Source: Isoetes taiwanensis (Eukaryota > Streptophyta > Lycopodiopsida > Isoetales > Isoetaceae). From it: a DNA stretch of 64,000 bases. This document shows, in pieces, positions 1-10,190 of this stretch. The position numbers and the translations under genes are program-made. Each line of letters opens with the position of its first letter. The stretch's first letter is position 1. The notes below the pieces were generated by a model, which saw nothing but the letters and a program-made list of their open reading frames with translations, was not told the origin of the DNA and did not search any database. The stretch covers positions 20,681,959-20,745,958 of the forward strand of contig JAJEKV010000008.1 in assembly GCA_021234155.1 (NCBI GenBank), in the 5' to 3' direction.

Positions 1-267
1 ATGTGCTTACACATGTATGCTATGGTGAGCCACCCTTTGAGGTGGAGCTATTTAAATTTGATGTCATGTGCTCATGTTTATTTATGTTTCCGTAGCTAGG
101 ACGGTCCCAAGGGAAGACAGAATGGATGACACGTCCATTCTTCCTCACCGATTCCTTGCCAAGGGATTGGTGTCAAGTGGACAACCTCTGTCAACTTGGT
201 TGCCAGAGGGATGAACTCCGGCTTCTGATATGATGGGAACATCGTAGACGAAGTAGGGGACATCACA
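1..267 (+). repeat. Partial LTR copy ending CATCACA
   Basis: The first 225 bases are a third, shorter copy of the start of repeat R1 (compare 2840-3060 and 54250-54465). The segment then ends in GGGGACATCACA at 256-267. The next bases are TGTGATG, so two LTR-type ends abut as CATCACA|TGTGATG. The copy is cut by the window edge. It is best read as the tail of a gypsy LTR, or as one unit of a diverged tandem pair with 268-484. Confidence 0.5.
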
Positions 268-484
268 TGTGATGTATGTGCTTATGTTTATGCGCTTCCT
301 TAGCTAGGATGATCCCAAGGAAGACAGGATGAATGACACGCCTATTCTTCCCATGTCAGCCTCTTGCTCACCATCAAGAGTTTGATGGCACATAGATGAC
401 CTCATGTTGGTGAGTTGTGCCGACAGGAGGGAATCTCCTATTTTTATATGATTGGAGCATCGTCTATGAGTAGGGAGCATCACA
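268..484 (+). repeat. Short LTR of a decayed Ty3/gypsy element
   Basis: This 217-bp segment starts TGTGATG and ends CATCACA, a perfect 7-base terminal inverted repeat with the TG...CA ends usual for LTRs. A primer-binding-like sequence follows directly, and a gag remnant begins 580 bases downstream on the same strand. It is a diverged copy of the segment before it; both contain a GCTAGGA-G-TCCCAAGG-AAGACAG core. Assignment as a 5' LTR is inference from ends and context. Confidence 0.55.
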
Positions 485-485
485 T

Positions 486-500
486 TGGCATCAGAGGTAT
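486..500 (+). promoter_or_regulatory. Primer-binding site (tRNA-iMet-like)
   Basis: TGGCATCAGAGGTAT begins one base after the LTR end. It differs from the plant initiator-Met primer site TGGTATCAGAGC at two of 12 positions. Position and sequence agree with priming by tRNA-iMet. Confidence 0.5.
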
Positions 501-1064
501 GATCTTTGTTGACTAAGATCGAGCACTAGCCATAAACCCAGTAGTAGCTAATTGGCCTAGAGCAGAAGTCCGTAGAGTTAAACCCGAGCATGAAACTCGA
601 GTAGTTGGAAACCCGCCCTTTGGCGCACGATGAGAGTCTCCACTTTGTTCGAGGAGTTAGAAACCTCCAATTGCTAATATTGGATCTACTTAAATACTGA
701 AACCTCCAATCCAGCTTAAAATATTGTAATCTACTTGTTTTGAATCATTAAAAGTACTAACCAGCCAGGAATAGACCATTTTGGCCCGGCAACTCTCAGA
801 GTGTGGGGAAAGGCCTTCATAAGATTCTCACACTTCTAGTTCGCGCATGGTGAGAGTCCTGCTTCCTTTTGCCTACTCAGGCATACCAAAACGGTGAAGC
901 AAGGCCAAATCTAAGTCAGTGCCAACTGATAAGCTCAATTTACATATTTATCCTAGTTAATTTAGAAGCAGAAACCTGGCTAGATGAAATGAGGGAATAT
1001 AGCAACACCTAACCTGAAGGGTGCAGCAAGAATCTGGTGAAAGGGCTATGCTAAAACCTATGGG
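501..1064 (+). other. Leader region of the decayed gypsy element
   Basis: No gene is recognised. The stretch lies between the primer-like site and the gag remnant and probably is the element's untranslated leader. It contains imperfectly repeated phrases such as AGTAGTTGGAAACC/GTTAGAAACCTCCAATT, and GAGAGTC near 630 and 850. Confidence 0.35.
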
Positions 1065-1463
1065 TTGAGCAGAAATGGCTACAGATTATCGAAATTTGCC
1101 AAGGCATTCAAACGCCATTATATCCCAAGAGAGCACAGATGTCATATGATGCAGGCCATCTACAGGCTGGAGCAGGGAAATAAGTCCATGCAAAAGTACA
1201 CAGAGGAGTTCATGAGGTTGAGGCTGTATGTATCGAAGCTGAGTAAAAGGCATGCAGTAGAAAGCTATATTGAAGGCCTTAATGAAGAGATTAGGAAGCT
1301 TGTCAGAGCAATAAACCCGCGAACAATGTTGGAAGCGAAATCAGAGGTACTGAGCCAACATCAGACATGTCCTCAGGATAACGGGCAGAGACAATACTCC
1401 TATGACAAAGGTAAAGGCTGCAGTCCAAGGTCAAACAGTCCGGCACCTGCCAAGAGCCCGTAG
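1065..1463 (+). pseudogene. gag: Gag capsid remnant, Ty3/gypsy
   Basis: The open segment of about 132 codons has the pattern of the retrotransposon gag domain. An F-x-KAFKRHYIPREHR block is followed about 15 residues later by LEQGNKSMQKYTEEF and a helical, charged stretch. In the family this is the capsid core that packages element RNA. The same pattern is seen in the gag of the chromovirus at 47-48 kb (HYVPRSHTSRQIQRFYWLNRG, then SLSVAKYTERIYE). The reading frame ends at 1463, but the zinc knuckle lies further on in a different frame, so the gene is frameshifted. No start is well supported; upstream sequence from about 1020 (ESGERAMLKPMG-like) may belong to it. Confidence 0.75.
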
Positions 1464-1564
1464 AATGCAAATTATATGGGAAGCCGCAAAAGCAAGTAAG
1501 CTTCAAATACAAAGGCCAGACATGAGGATTCAATTACTCTAAAGTAGTGAAGCAGTTCTTGAAT

Positions 1565-1670
1565 TCAATTCCAATGAAAAAAAGGCAAAAATGCATAGAA
1601 AAGCTATTGTGCTTTAGGTGCTTCCAGCCCGAGCATAGAACACACAAATGCCCCTTCATAATGGACGTGA
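1565..1670 (+). pseudogene. Gag zinc knuckle remnant
   Basis: Translation from 1592 gives CIEKLLCFRCFQPEHRTHKC, which contains a C-x2-C-x4-H-x4-C retroviral nucleocapsid zinc knuckle. It is frameshifted relative to the upstream gag segment and lies about 130 bases after its stop. In the family this motif binds element RNA. Confidence 0.75.
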
Positions 1671-1802
1671 TACTCAACAGAGCTAAAAGAATGGGAAACT
1701 CCACCAGAGAATGACGATGACAACGAAGCCTGCGACCACATCCATGGTGAGTGTCATATCCTTGCCGCAATTGACATAGAAAATGTTGAAAGTCAGTATC
1801 AG

Positions 1803-2066
1803 GTGATATCCACCATTAGTAAAATAGCGAGCAAGTCTTTTATAGTTCTCATAGACATGGAAAACACCCATAACTTTGCTTTGCCGAGAATGGCAGAAAT
1901 ACTTAAGTTGAAAACCCTCAAGTCAGAACCCAAGCCGGTTGTATTAGCAAGTGGATCCATCAGACATACCACAGGCAAGAGAGTGAATTTCGACACAGAC
2001 TTGCCAGGTGTCCATTTTATTTTTGATAAAAAAATTAGAAAAATTATTAAAATCAAGAAGAACTAA
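1803..2066 (+). pseudogene. Aspartic protease remnant, Ty3/gypsy
   Basis: An 87-codon open stretch carries VLIDMENTHNFAL at residues 15-27, which matches the retropepsin active-site signature (usually LIDSGATHNF). The catalytic Asp remains, but the following Ser-Gly is Met-Glu, so the enzyme is expected to be inactive. It follows the zinc knuckle on the same strand, the normal gag-to-pol order. No reverse transcriptase or integrase follows: the element is truncated before 2774. Confidence 0.65.
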
Positions 2067-2382
2067 ACAATATATATAATCTTAATGGCATCCTTGAAGT
2101 GTTATCTATTCAGAGTCACATGGTTGAAATCTTTGTTTTCCATGCAAGGGATTTCAATGTTGCAGGTGTTCACTCGTGATGTATCATGGGAACACTTCTA
2201 AGTCATTATTGCCCCGTCAGAACTGTCTATACTTTCAAAAATGAGCATGATTTGAGTCTTACTCCTATTCGATAAGTTCAATATCAGATATGTTTTATAT
2301 GCAATACATATTATTCGAAAGATACAACAGAAATTTGAAGTATAATACGTCAAAAATACGTCAAAAAATATTTTCGGCAACC
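2067..2382. other. AT-rich remnant without a gene
   Basis: I see no coding signal after the protease remnant. The stretch is AT-rich and ends in a run of ACGTCAAAAA-type repeats at 2347-2368. Confidence 0.3.
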
Positions 2383-2526
2383 GAGAAATTTTCGCATAAG
2401 CGAAACAATTGTTTCGCTTATTCAATTGCGCTTAAGTGAAAACATTTTCACGTAAGAGAAACCGGGTTTCACAGCATTCGTAATTTTTTTAAAACTTCAA
2501 GTAAGTTTAAACAATTGTTTTGCTTA
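2383..2526. repeat. Cluster of short palindromes
   Basis: Five successive dyads of about 13-24 bp lie end to end. Examples are the perfect 24-bp palindrome TAAGCGAAACAATTGTTTCG... at 2397-2420, GTGAAAACATTTTCAC near 2436-2451, GAAACCGGGTTTC near 2458-2470, and AAACAATTGTTTTGC near 2509-2523. The common form is GAAA-N5/6-TTTC with flanking AAG/CTT. It may fold as a row of hairpins or be a multi-site binding array. Confidence 0.6.
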
Positions 2527-2773
2527 CGCCAAATTTGCAAGGTGTTTTAGGGCATTTTGTTAAGGGAAAAAAGTTTTGTGCCACCTGCTTGGTCCTGCTT
2601 TTGAATAGGTGTATTATTATATATAAGGAAAACATGTTTAGCCTTAAAATTCACCTCGAACGTCGACTACCAGGTCGAATCAACATATCCTTGGGAACAC
2701 AGTCACCCTTTGAGGTGTGGGTTTTGTGTTCGAGGCCTAACGCCGGAATATGCGAAGTGAGATTACTCCTTCC
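2527..2773. other. Unassigned stretch before repeat R1
   Basis: There is no gene. It contains CACCCTTTGAGGTG at 2705-2718, a phrase that recurs inside R1 (2871-2884), so this stretch may be a diverged duplicate of the R1 beginning. Confidence 0.3.
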
Positions 2774-4262
2774 CAAGCCATCAGTCCATACCCCTTGAGT
2801 CTGAGACTTGGGTAGAATCTCCCCCATGATGATGTTGTTGATGTGCTTACACATGTATGCTATGGTGAGCCACCCTTTGAGGTGGAGCTATTTGTATTTG
2901 ATGTCATGTGCTCATGTTTATTTATACTTCCATAGCTAGGACGGTCCCGAGGGAAGACAAAATGGATGACACGTCCATTCTTCCTCACCGATTCCTTGCC
3001 AAGGGATTGGTGTCAAGTGGATGGCCTCTCATAACTTGGTTGCCGAGGGATGAACTCAGTAGACCACCCAAGCATGAACTTCAAAAATTGGGAAAAAAAA
3101 ATTTCCATCTTTAGAACAATAAGGTAAGATAATGTTAGTTAGGAAAAGTAAAATTAAAAACATTAGAGACCTGAAAATTTTGGCCATTTAGGAGTAACCC
3201 CTCACAGAGTGCCCAGACCCTTAGCAAAAATGTAGCTTGAGGCTCTCAAAGATTGTGTGAGTGTTTGACCATTATTGACCTAGAAAGAGGCATAATTAGA
3301 GTAATCTAATAGTTCCGGCAGCTTTAAAATTTGAATTTAATCCAGAAAACATATTATAACACGGTAAGATTTTTTTAGAAAACCTAAGATCGAAAGCAAA
3401 GGAATAACCCTCACAGAAAGTGCACCCGCATCCTTTTCAAAAATTTTGAACAGCCTCTCATGCACCGTGGTGAGTGGTAGTAGTACTTTTTGCCTAAAAG
3501 AACCTAATGCCTTAATCCAAAGAACACTAATGCTTTAAATAATGGTATAACATGAAAATTGCAAAAGTTGGAGCCCTAAAACTCCCACCTATAAATAGAC
3601 CCTTAGAGTTCTTCATTCTCACCGCATTCTCCAATTTGCTACTGGCCCTCCATGCCAAGGGCTTAATTTAAAGGTGTAGGCATGAGTGATCATCCTAGGC
3701 ATTATAGGGCGTTGTCTCCACGACCACGATGGAAGAAGCATCCTCCTCCTACGTCGGGAGATTAATCTTGCATCCATATAGTTAATTAAGTGTAATTAAT
3801 GGGTGATCACCTAATAACCAGCTTTATAATAAATAAATGTGTACTAACGTATAGTTGGACCTGCAGGCCACTAGGAGGATCTAGCGGTAGGAGGGTCGCA
3901 TTGCGAAGACTTGCAACACATGTTTTGTCATAATGTGTTGCAAGGAGACCAAATGGACCTTAAAATTATAAAATTTTGAAAACTCTGTTAATGATAAGTG
4001 TGCAAATTATAAAAGTTTTCTGAATATTAAACGTTATGAAAAATCACCTTAAACGTTAAAAGTAAGGGTTGAGAAATCACCTTACTATAGCATGTTATGG
4101 AACAAGGGATGTGATTATAAAATTTTAACTTAAATATTACCTTGGGGTAATTGTTATAAAAATTGCATGCATGGAATGTATTGTATTGTATTGATCATGC
4201 TCCATCGAACCTTGAAGGTTATGGAGCCATAATTATAGAGTATTTACTTTTATCAATCTCGG
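2774..4262 (+). repeat. Repeat R1, left copy (LTR-like)
   Basis: This 1.49-kb segment is repeated at 54183-55679 in the same orientation with only scattered differences. Both copies begin CAAGCCATCAGTCCAT and end near ATCTCGG. It holds a TATA box, CTATAAATAGA, at 3589-3599. The first 220 bases are also present at 1-225 next to an LTR end and gag, so R1 probably derives from the LTR and flanking region of the same gypsy family. Clear TG...CA ends are not visible, so this is not proven to be an LTR. Confidence 0.6.
3589..3599 (+). promoter_or_regulatory. TATA box in R1
   Basis: CTATAAATAGA is a consensus-quality plant TATA box. It is conserved in the second R1 copy at 55005-55014. It is followed by a pyrimidine-containing TTCTTCATTCTCACC stretch where transcription could start. 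Confidence 0.5.
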
Positions 4263-6287
4263 TGTGACTCTACCGATTTAAGATATGGACCTAAACTTGA
4301 AGGATCCATATCGAACAACATATATAAATTGTTTGCATCTATGTGAAATTTTGCTCTAATGTCTTGGTATGCTGAACAATCCAATAGGACGTGCTGCTCA
4401 TCTTCAACCTCATGCCAGTCACATAAAGTACATATTCTTTCATCTCGCAGGTAAATGTAACCCCATCTCCCAGTCTCAATATTTAAATGATGTGAGCATG
4501 TTCTATAGCGTATATTATTTTTCAAGAACAAGGGAATGTGTGCTCTTACATACCGCTGATCCGTATAAGTGAGCATCGGATTTATTTCAAAGGAATAACA
4601 AAGTTATTCTCGGTACCTTTTTTAGCCATATTCGCTCCAAAGTTGCTTTTGTTGTAATGAGATCTCTAGCACCATCTTCCGTCGTCGCCAACTCGCTAGA
4701 TCTATCCCCATTTAAAGATCCTGCCCAATTCAAGACATCCGTGATACCACCCCCGAGTCCATAGAATGCAAAGAATGCTTGCCTTGCAAGCCTCTCATCA
4801 TTCTCACTGCCACACCCGATTTAAAAGTTTATAGTCCGAAGAGGGCTTCGGCTTCTAGCTTTAATTAACCCAATTTCGCCAATAGGATTGTATATGGTGT
4901 TTGTGCCTTTACGCCCATCTCATTTCTTATGAATAGCTTCAATACTTGCTCTATCTCAAGGCCAATGCTTGCTTGTTGCGCCAGTTCCTCAAATCGGTGT
5001 CTCCATAGAGCACTACCGCTCCGCACCAAAGTTCTAAATAAAAGTTTTTTGAGCCCCCATTGTTGAAGAGATGCATTATGACACTTCGAGAGCATGCTGA
5101 AAAGAGCCGCCTTGCCTCCTGTTACGTGTCTTTTGATGCATTCTGTCCATGATTACTTGGCTGAAAAATCAATGCCCAAATACTTAAAGCATTCTACTGT
5201 CTCGAGCTCCTCTCCTTGATAATAGAAAGTTGGCCGGTTGTAAATGCCTACAACCATGATTTTTGATTTTGTCAAATTAACCTGCATATGCCTTGCTTTG
5301 CAAAAGGGGGCCACTTGGTCGAGATGTGCCTGCAACCCTTCCTTTTTATCCGCAATGAGTACTACGTCATCAGCATACAGTAGCAACTGGACTACGTAAT
5401 CTCCCAACCGGATATCTCGCCTCTGCTATTCTTCTCTCACCATGCATCAAGTTCATCAATATACAACCAAGAGAGTGGGTGATAATGGACATCCTTTGAC
5501 GGACTCCTATGGTGCCGTGGAATTTCCAAGTCCATATCCCCGATAGTTTTACTTTTACTTCCGCATATAATTTGATATTGCCCCTCCGATTGACCGAGGG
5601 AATTCAACCGCCCATTCGTTTCTCCCAAATCTTTTCTCGAAAGCACTTTATCAAATGCTTTTGTAAAATCTATGAATCCAAGAAATAATGCCTTCCTTGG
5701 CCTTTTAGCCCTTTCAATCAAGACCCTCAATGCAAGAGCATGGTCTAATGTGTTATGGTTCTGCCTGAAACCAGCCTGATACAATGATCTCAAGCCATGC
5801 TCTTCTCCTGACATGCGCCTAATTTTTTCTCCCAAGAGCCATCCTAACAACTTGGAAAAGGTGCTTCCTATTAGGATGGTCCTATAATTACTTGCATTTG
5901 TCTCCCCGATTTATGGATCGGTGGACCCTATTTAGTTTTCGACTGAAGACCATTCTTTATCGCTCGATTCAAAGATGTCTCCATTATTTGCAATGTATTT
6001 TTGCTGCTCCATTTCAATAACTCTATACATAGGCCCTCCAGATCGGGTGCCTTCCCATTAGCCATGTGTTTAAGAGCAAAACTGATATCTTCTACTGTAA
6101 AAATGTCCTCTCTACATTCTACTGCCGCCATGCTGTTTGCTTCTGGGCAATTATATACTGAATTAACTAGTTGTGCAAGGTCATCCATATTTAGACTATG
6201 TTGAGCTGATTTCTTCTGGACCGTATTCCAAAAGGCTTTGGGATTTTCAGAAAGTTTTCTACTTAAATCTTCCTGTTTCTTATGCAT
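4253..6287 (-). pseudogene. LINE reverse transcriptase (ORF2 C-terminal part)
   Basis: Reading the minus strand from 6287 down, consecutive open pieces give, in order: the pre-RT region with ANGKAPDLEGLCIELLKW (5928-6287); the RT finger/palm with AGFRQNHNTLDHALALR and the metal-binding motif GFIDFTKAFDK (5437-5850); the catalytic LLLYADDVVLIA box (5153-5407); a thumb-like helical part (4865-5095); and a C-terminal CTLCD...DEQHVLLDC zinc-binding region (4253-4576). This is the domain order of a LINE ORF2 downstream of its endonuclease. At least four frame breaks or stops interrupt it, so it is not functional. The end abuts repeat R1 with no visible 3' UTR or poly(A). The endonuclease half lies next to it on the opposite strand. 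Confidence 0.85.
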
Positions 6288-6334
6288 GAAGGCTCTCTTT
6301 TATCTCGGAATCAGAAGATGAAGACCTAACTCAG

Positions 6335-6652
6335 GTGCTCCATCACTTCTTCTCTGATATTATGCATTTACACGAGCCGGGGTTTGTAAATGGTAAACGC
6401 CTTGGGAGGCAAAATGTTCCAAATAGAGCAATTCTTGTCAAATTCAAGACCACAGAAGCAAAAGAAAGAATCTTGGCAAATAGAAGCGCCCTTAAGGGGC
6501 AGAAAATTTGGTTAGATCATGATTTAACCCAGGTTCAACAGGAGTTTAGAAGAATAGAATGGGAAAAAGTAAAAGCTGCTAGAGATTCTGGCATTATAGC
6601 TTATTTGGATAGAGCAGAGAAGGCGGTAATCACAAAAAGGCAGAAAGCATAG
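6335..6652 (+). pseudogene. LINE ORF1 C-terminal domain fragment
   Basis: The 105-codon frame has GKRLGRQNVPNRAILVKFKT, then TTEAKERILANRSALKGQ and DLTQVQQEFRRIEW. This is the pattern of the L1 ORF1p RNA-binding and C-terminal domain (Transposase_22 type): R-x-GR, ILVKF, then a DL..x..Q helix. The family protein coats LINE RNA and is a nucleic-acid chaperone. No N-terminal coiled coil is joined to it here. The stop is followed at once by the endonuclease frame on the same strand. Confidence 0.65.
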
Positions 6653-6658
6653 GGAACT

Positions 6659-7008
6659 CGAACCTTGAAGGTTCTTGTATGGAATGTCAGAGGAGCAAAT
6701 GAGGCGAGGTTACATGCATCAAATGAAATTTGGAAAAATCAAGATCTTGTGCTAATGTGTGAGACATGGCAACACCAATTCAATTCGTTACCACAAATGG
6801 ATATTTCCAATTAATTGGCACAGCATGGAACGAAAATACTTCAACAAAAGGAAGAGGTCATGACGGCTTAGCAGCATACATCAGAAAGGAGCTTGCACAT
6901 TTGGTTAGCTTGCAGTCCAAACATGAGTTTAACAGCTACTTATGGATCAAACTCTCATTGCATCAACGCTATATTTATATAGTCAGATGTTATCTTCCAC
7001 CGCACTGA
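6659..7008 (+). pseudogene. LINE endonuclease domain fragment
   Basis: From 6659 the translation starts TLKVLVWNVRGANEA and continues through DLVLMCETWQ; after a frame change it runs GRGHDGLAAYIRKELA and LWIKLSLHQRYIYIVRCYLP. These match the beginning of the APE-type endonuclease of LINEs (WNVRG with the catalytic Asn, the ET Glu, and a GGLA-like strand). The catalytic His/Asp end of the domain is absent. The frame is broken at about 6765. Confidence 0.75.
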
Positions 7009-7737
7009 AAAAAAGCCAGAAAGCGTAAGCATGACAAAGGATAATTAGTCTAGTTGAAAGCATGATGCATATCAGTGAGATCCTTTTGGTTGAGATTTCA
7101 ATGCAAGAACAAAAATAATATGCAATCGCGACCTATGACACATCGAATGATCTCCTTCCGACGAATCATATGATATCTCCTTCATAATGAACTCGCAGAC
7201 CTTGGTACCAATCGCAGCAAGGCTCACAATTGTTGGAACTTGGGATAGTATGTGATCTAAAAGATCCTAAACCGATAGCAAAGTATCCAAGCTCGCTTTG
7301 CAAACGCTTTTTTTACATATATATAGAGCTTCTGTAGTGGACTATGCTCTTGCCAAAGACCCAAACATAATTCACTCTTTGGTAATTGGAGAAAGGCACC
7401 GTAATCGAATACTCATGCTCCATTGCTCTTGGAGATTCAGATGCAAAACCATGAGAAGCCCGATGCATATAAAAGACAGCCCTTTATTCAAAATAGATTA
7501 TAAGAAGAGCGACGATACAAAAAAATCCTTAGACTTAAAAGCTAGAAGGCCGATTGGTGGATAATGTTGAGCGGTGACTCAAGGCTCATATCGTTTTATC
7601 GCAAACGCTAGCAAGATATGAAATTTTTGGCCAAACAAAGAGCAATTGCAGCTAAAAATCGTAATAATAGCTGGTGGGATTTAGAATGCAAGGAAGCGAG
7701 ATCAAAGCTCCCACAGGGATGCATTAAGAAGCCACGA
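7009..7737. other. Unassigned stretch right of the LINE
   Basis: No recognisable gene. An 88-codon plus-strand frame at 7298-7564 shows no family pattern and sits in low-confidence sequence. Confidence 0.25.
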
Positions 7738-8130
7738 TGGTATAGGAATTTGCTAAGAAGAAGCTTGCTGCTCAATTTTCTCTGATTCGGCCATTTCTTG
7801 TTGTGCTCTTTGCCTGGCCATCGCATTGATTGTTCCTTGCGCTTCTAACCGTGATATGCCATTTATCCTCCGATAATATGCTGGGTTCTTTACTCATTGA
7901 AGCCTGCATTTCCACATTTTGTCTTTACAGTTCAGCATTCTGGAGGACCAATTCTTCCACCATTTTTTTCAGTTCTGAGACTTCTTTTTGTAGACCTCCC
8001 ATTTGCTTTTGTATGTCCCCGTAATGCCTAGAATCGCCAAATAATCCCCTTCATATTCAGTGAAAGGTTTCCCCTTTTCTGGGGAAGAATCTTTTGCTTT
8101 GCCACTTCATGTCATATTGTAGCCTCCTCC
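7738..8130 (-). pseudogene. Decayed coiled-coil protein fragment
   Basis: On the minus strand, 8030-7870 reads GDIQKQMGGLQKEVSELKK, MVEELVLQNAEL, a stop, then RQNVEMQASMSKEP. After a frame change, 7855-7745 reads ISRLEAQGTINAMARQRAQQ and EMAESEKIEQQASS before a stop. The heptad-like spacing of Leu/Val/Met indicates a coiled coil. A stretch from about 8110 (SPEKGKPFTEYEGDYLA) probably precedes it. It could be a LINE ORF1 N-terminal coil or a gag-like protein. Confidence 0.5.
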
Positions 8131-8272
8131 GGAGTCCAGAGGCCTCTACGAAATCACCTGCCCTGACGCAACGATCTGTGTTGCAGGGATCATGCATGTT
8201 TCCAATGTGGGGAGACTCGTGATGCTGAGGACAACATTAATTCAAGGTGGAGAGATTGTGACGTTCCAACAT

Positions 8273-8297
8273 AATATACGATACGAATACGTATATT
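8273..8297. repeat. Short inverted repeat
   Basis: AATATACG and CGTATATT flank a 9-base loop. The dyad sits in otherwise unassigned AT-rich DNA. Confidence 0.5.
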
Positions 8298-9834
8298 ATA
8301 CTGCCACGCCACTCGTACATGTCACCTTGATGATATGTACTTGGAAATCGTAAAGGGTTTCACCCTGGGGGTACCTCTTATGTTGCACATGTCTATAAAC
8401 ATATGCATTTAACCCCTTTGCCTCATGGCAAAACCCCACATGTCCTTTTAGCCCTAACCCTAAAGGTCATGTAATAGGAACAAGAGGGGAAACCCTAAAT
8501 CTTTTCCATTTTTCCATTTCGGCTTCCTTGGGCCATTTCAGCCAAGCCAAGTCATAATTCAAGATTAAGACACACCGCCAAGCCGCCTTTGCACAACAGA
8601 CTCCTCCAGTTCAATCGCTTCGACCCAAAAACAAAGGCATGGACGGATTCTAGGTGGAAGCAAGCTAGGATCGGTAAACGATTTTGTTATGCAAATGCCG
8701 ACTTTTAGTCCGGCAATGAGTCAAGTTAGCATGTTAGATTAGCCTTAGCAGCCTTTATAGATTCCGAGATCACAAGCCTCTATCAAAGGAACCTAACCAT
8801 GTATGTTTAGGTAGATAGATTAGACGCGGCTCCGCGGGCCTATGTGATGATGTTCTCGTCTATGCGCACTTCGTATTGGGAAGGGGGATAGAGACTCAAA
8901 GCTTCAGTAGAGTTAATGTATCTAGATAGCCTCATTAATTCCCACCACGCGGCTCGTGGCATAAGAGCCCACCGCTATGGGTGGTGGGGCTAGACCGTGG
9001 ATAAGGAGGACATGTCCCATTGCAAATCGATCCTTTATTAAATCGATCCCTTGTAAAGCCTACCAGGGATCTTAATGGGCTAGGCCTAATAGCTTGACAT
9101 CAAGGCTTGGGCAAGGCGGGCTCGACACCTCTTGGGTGAAGGCCGCCATCAATGAGGTTCAAGTCGAGACGGGCAAAGGACCCTTTAGCCACCGTGATGG
9201 GCATGCATAAACCATCATCCAATTAAATTGGGATTATGTCAACTCCAAAATCACGCCAACCTCGGCTTGTCTCTAGGGGTTTTTGTTTTTTTAATCTTTT
9301 TTTTTTTGACTTCAAAAAAATAATATAAGGTTGCATTCACGGTGACGCTTCGTATGCTAATTAAAATATGCAAAAAAAATGAAGAACAAGTTGCTAAGAT
9401 AGATGAGACCAAAATTGAAGAGCATTTAGATGATAATATTAGGTTTTATAATAACACATTGCATTATTTATGCAGGCAATTCCAGACTAAATTATCAATA
9501 CATGGCACAAATATCATACAAAAATATCATATATTCCAATAAAACATTAAGGATCAATCCATGTTTTTCCAATGATTTAACAAGGTGTGGTTCCATGTCA
9601 CCGCTCTATCCAGCTCGGTATGAATCTAACACTTCACCCACCGGCCATCCCCATAGCCAAATTATGCATAATAGACACAAACTTCACCGAAAATCATCCG
9701 GTCGCAAAGTTTTTGGATCGTAAGATGGTGGATTCAAAGGCCCGTGGTTTGATTGTAGAAGCATTTGAGAGCATCATCATCCACTATGATTATATCATCC
9801 TTATTCTCGATACCAAGTTCATCCATCATGTTAC
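8298..9834. other. Intergenic stretch, no recognised gene
   Basis: I see no family pattern. A poly(T)/poly(A) tract lies at 9283-9330. Plus-strand frames at 9342-9723 are open but overlap one another in different frames and show no motif. TAACCCTAA-type telomere-like bases occur near 8454-8463 only as a single short run. Confidence 0.3.
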
Positions 9835-10190
9835 TCAAGTGTTTGATGAAGATAGGTCATGCCCTTGGATCCTTGAATTAGTGAACTTCACACATTTGTT
9901 CTCGATCCCAAAGGTCAACCAATGTCTACGCATTTTCCCCAAAGGCTCCAAAGTATCCTTGATGTTCCTTAGTTCCATGGATGACCAAATACCAACTCGA
10001 ATAACCTCGAATGCCTCATCTAGCATCTCCTTCAAGTGCACCATGATAGATTCACTTGGTGTTTGATTCTACCGGTGTCCGATGAAACCGATCTCTAGCC
10101 ACTTTATTTTTCAAAAAGTCTTGCAAAGGACTCCGCTTAGGCTCTAACACCACAACCTTCTTAGAAACGCAATGCAAGCTGGAAACATCA
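9835..10190 (-). pseudogene. Unrecognised coding-like block
   Basis: The minus strand reads SKKVVVLEPKRSPLQDFLKN and KVARDRFHRTPVE. After a frame change it reads MVHLKEMLDEAFEVIRVGIW, SSMELRNIKDTLEPLG and WLTFGIENKCVKFTN. The amino-acid mix and joined frames look protein-coding, but I recognise no family. The plus-strand frame over the same bases (9587-10066) is rich in Ser/Ile/Pro and is the less likely one. It may belong with the minus-strand blocks at 13.3-13.9 kb. Confidence 0.4.

Noticed and set aside
8450-8470. Interstitial telomere repeat
   Set aside because: Only one to two CCCTAA units; too short to call.
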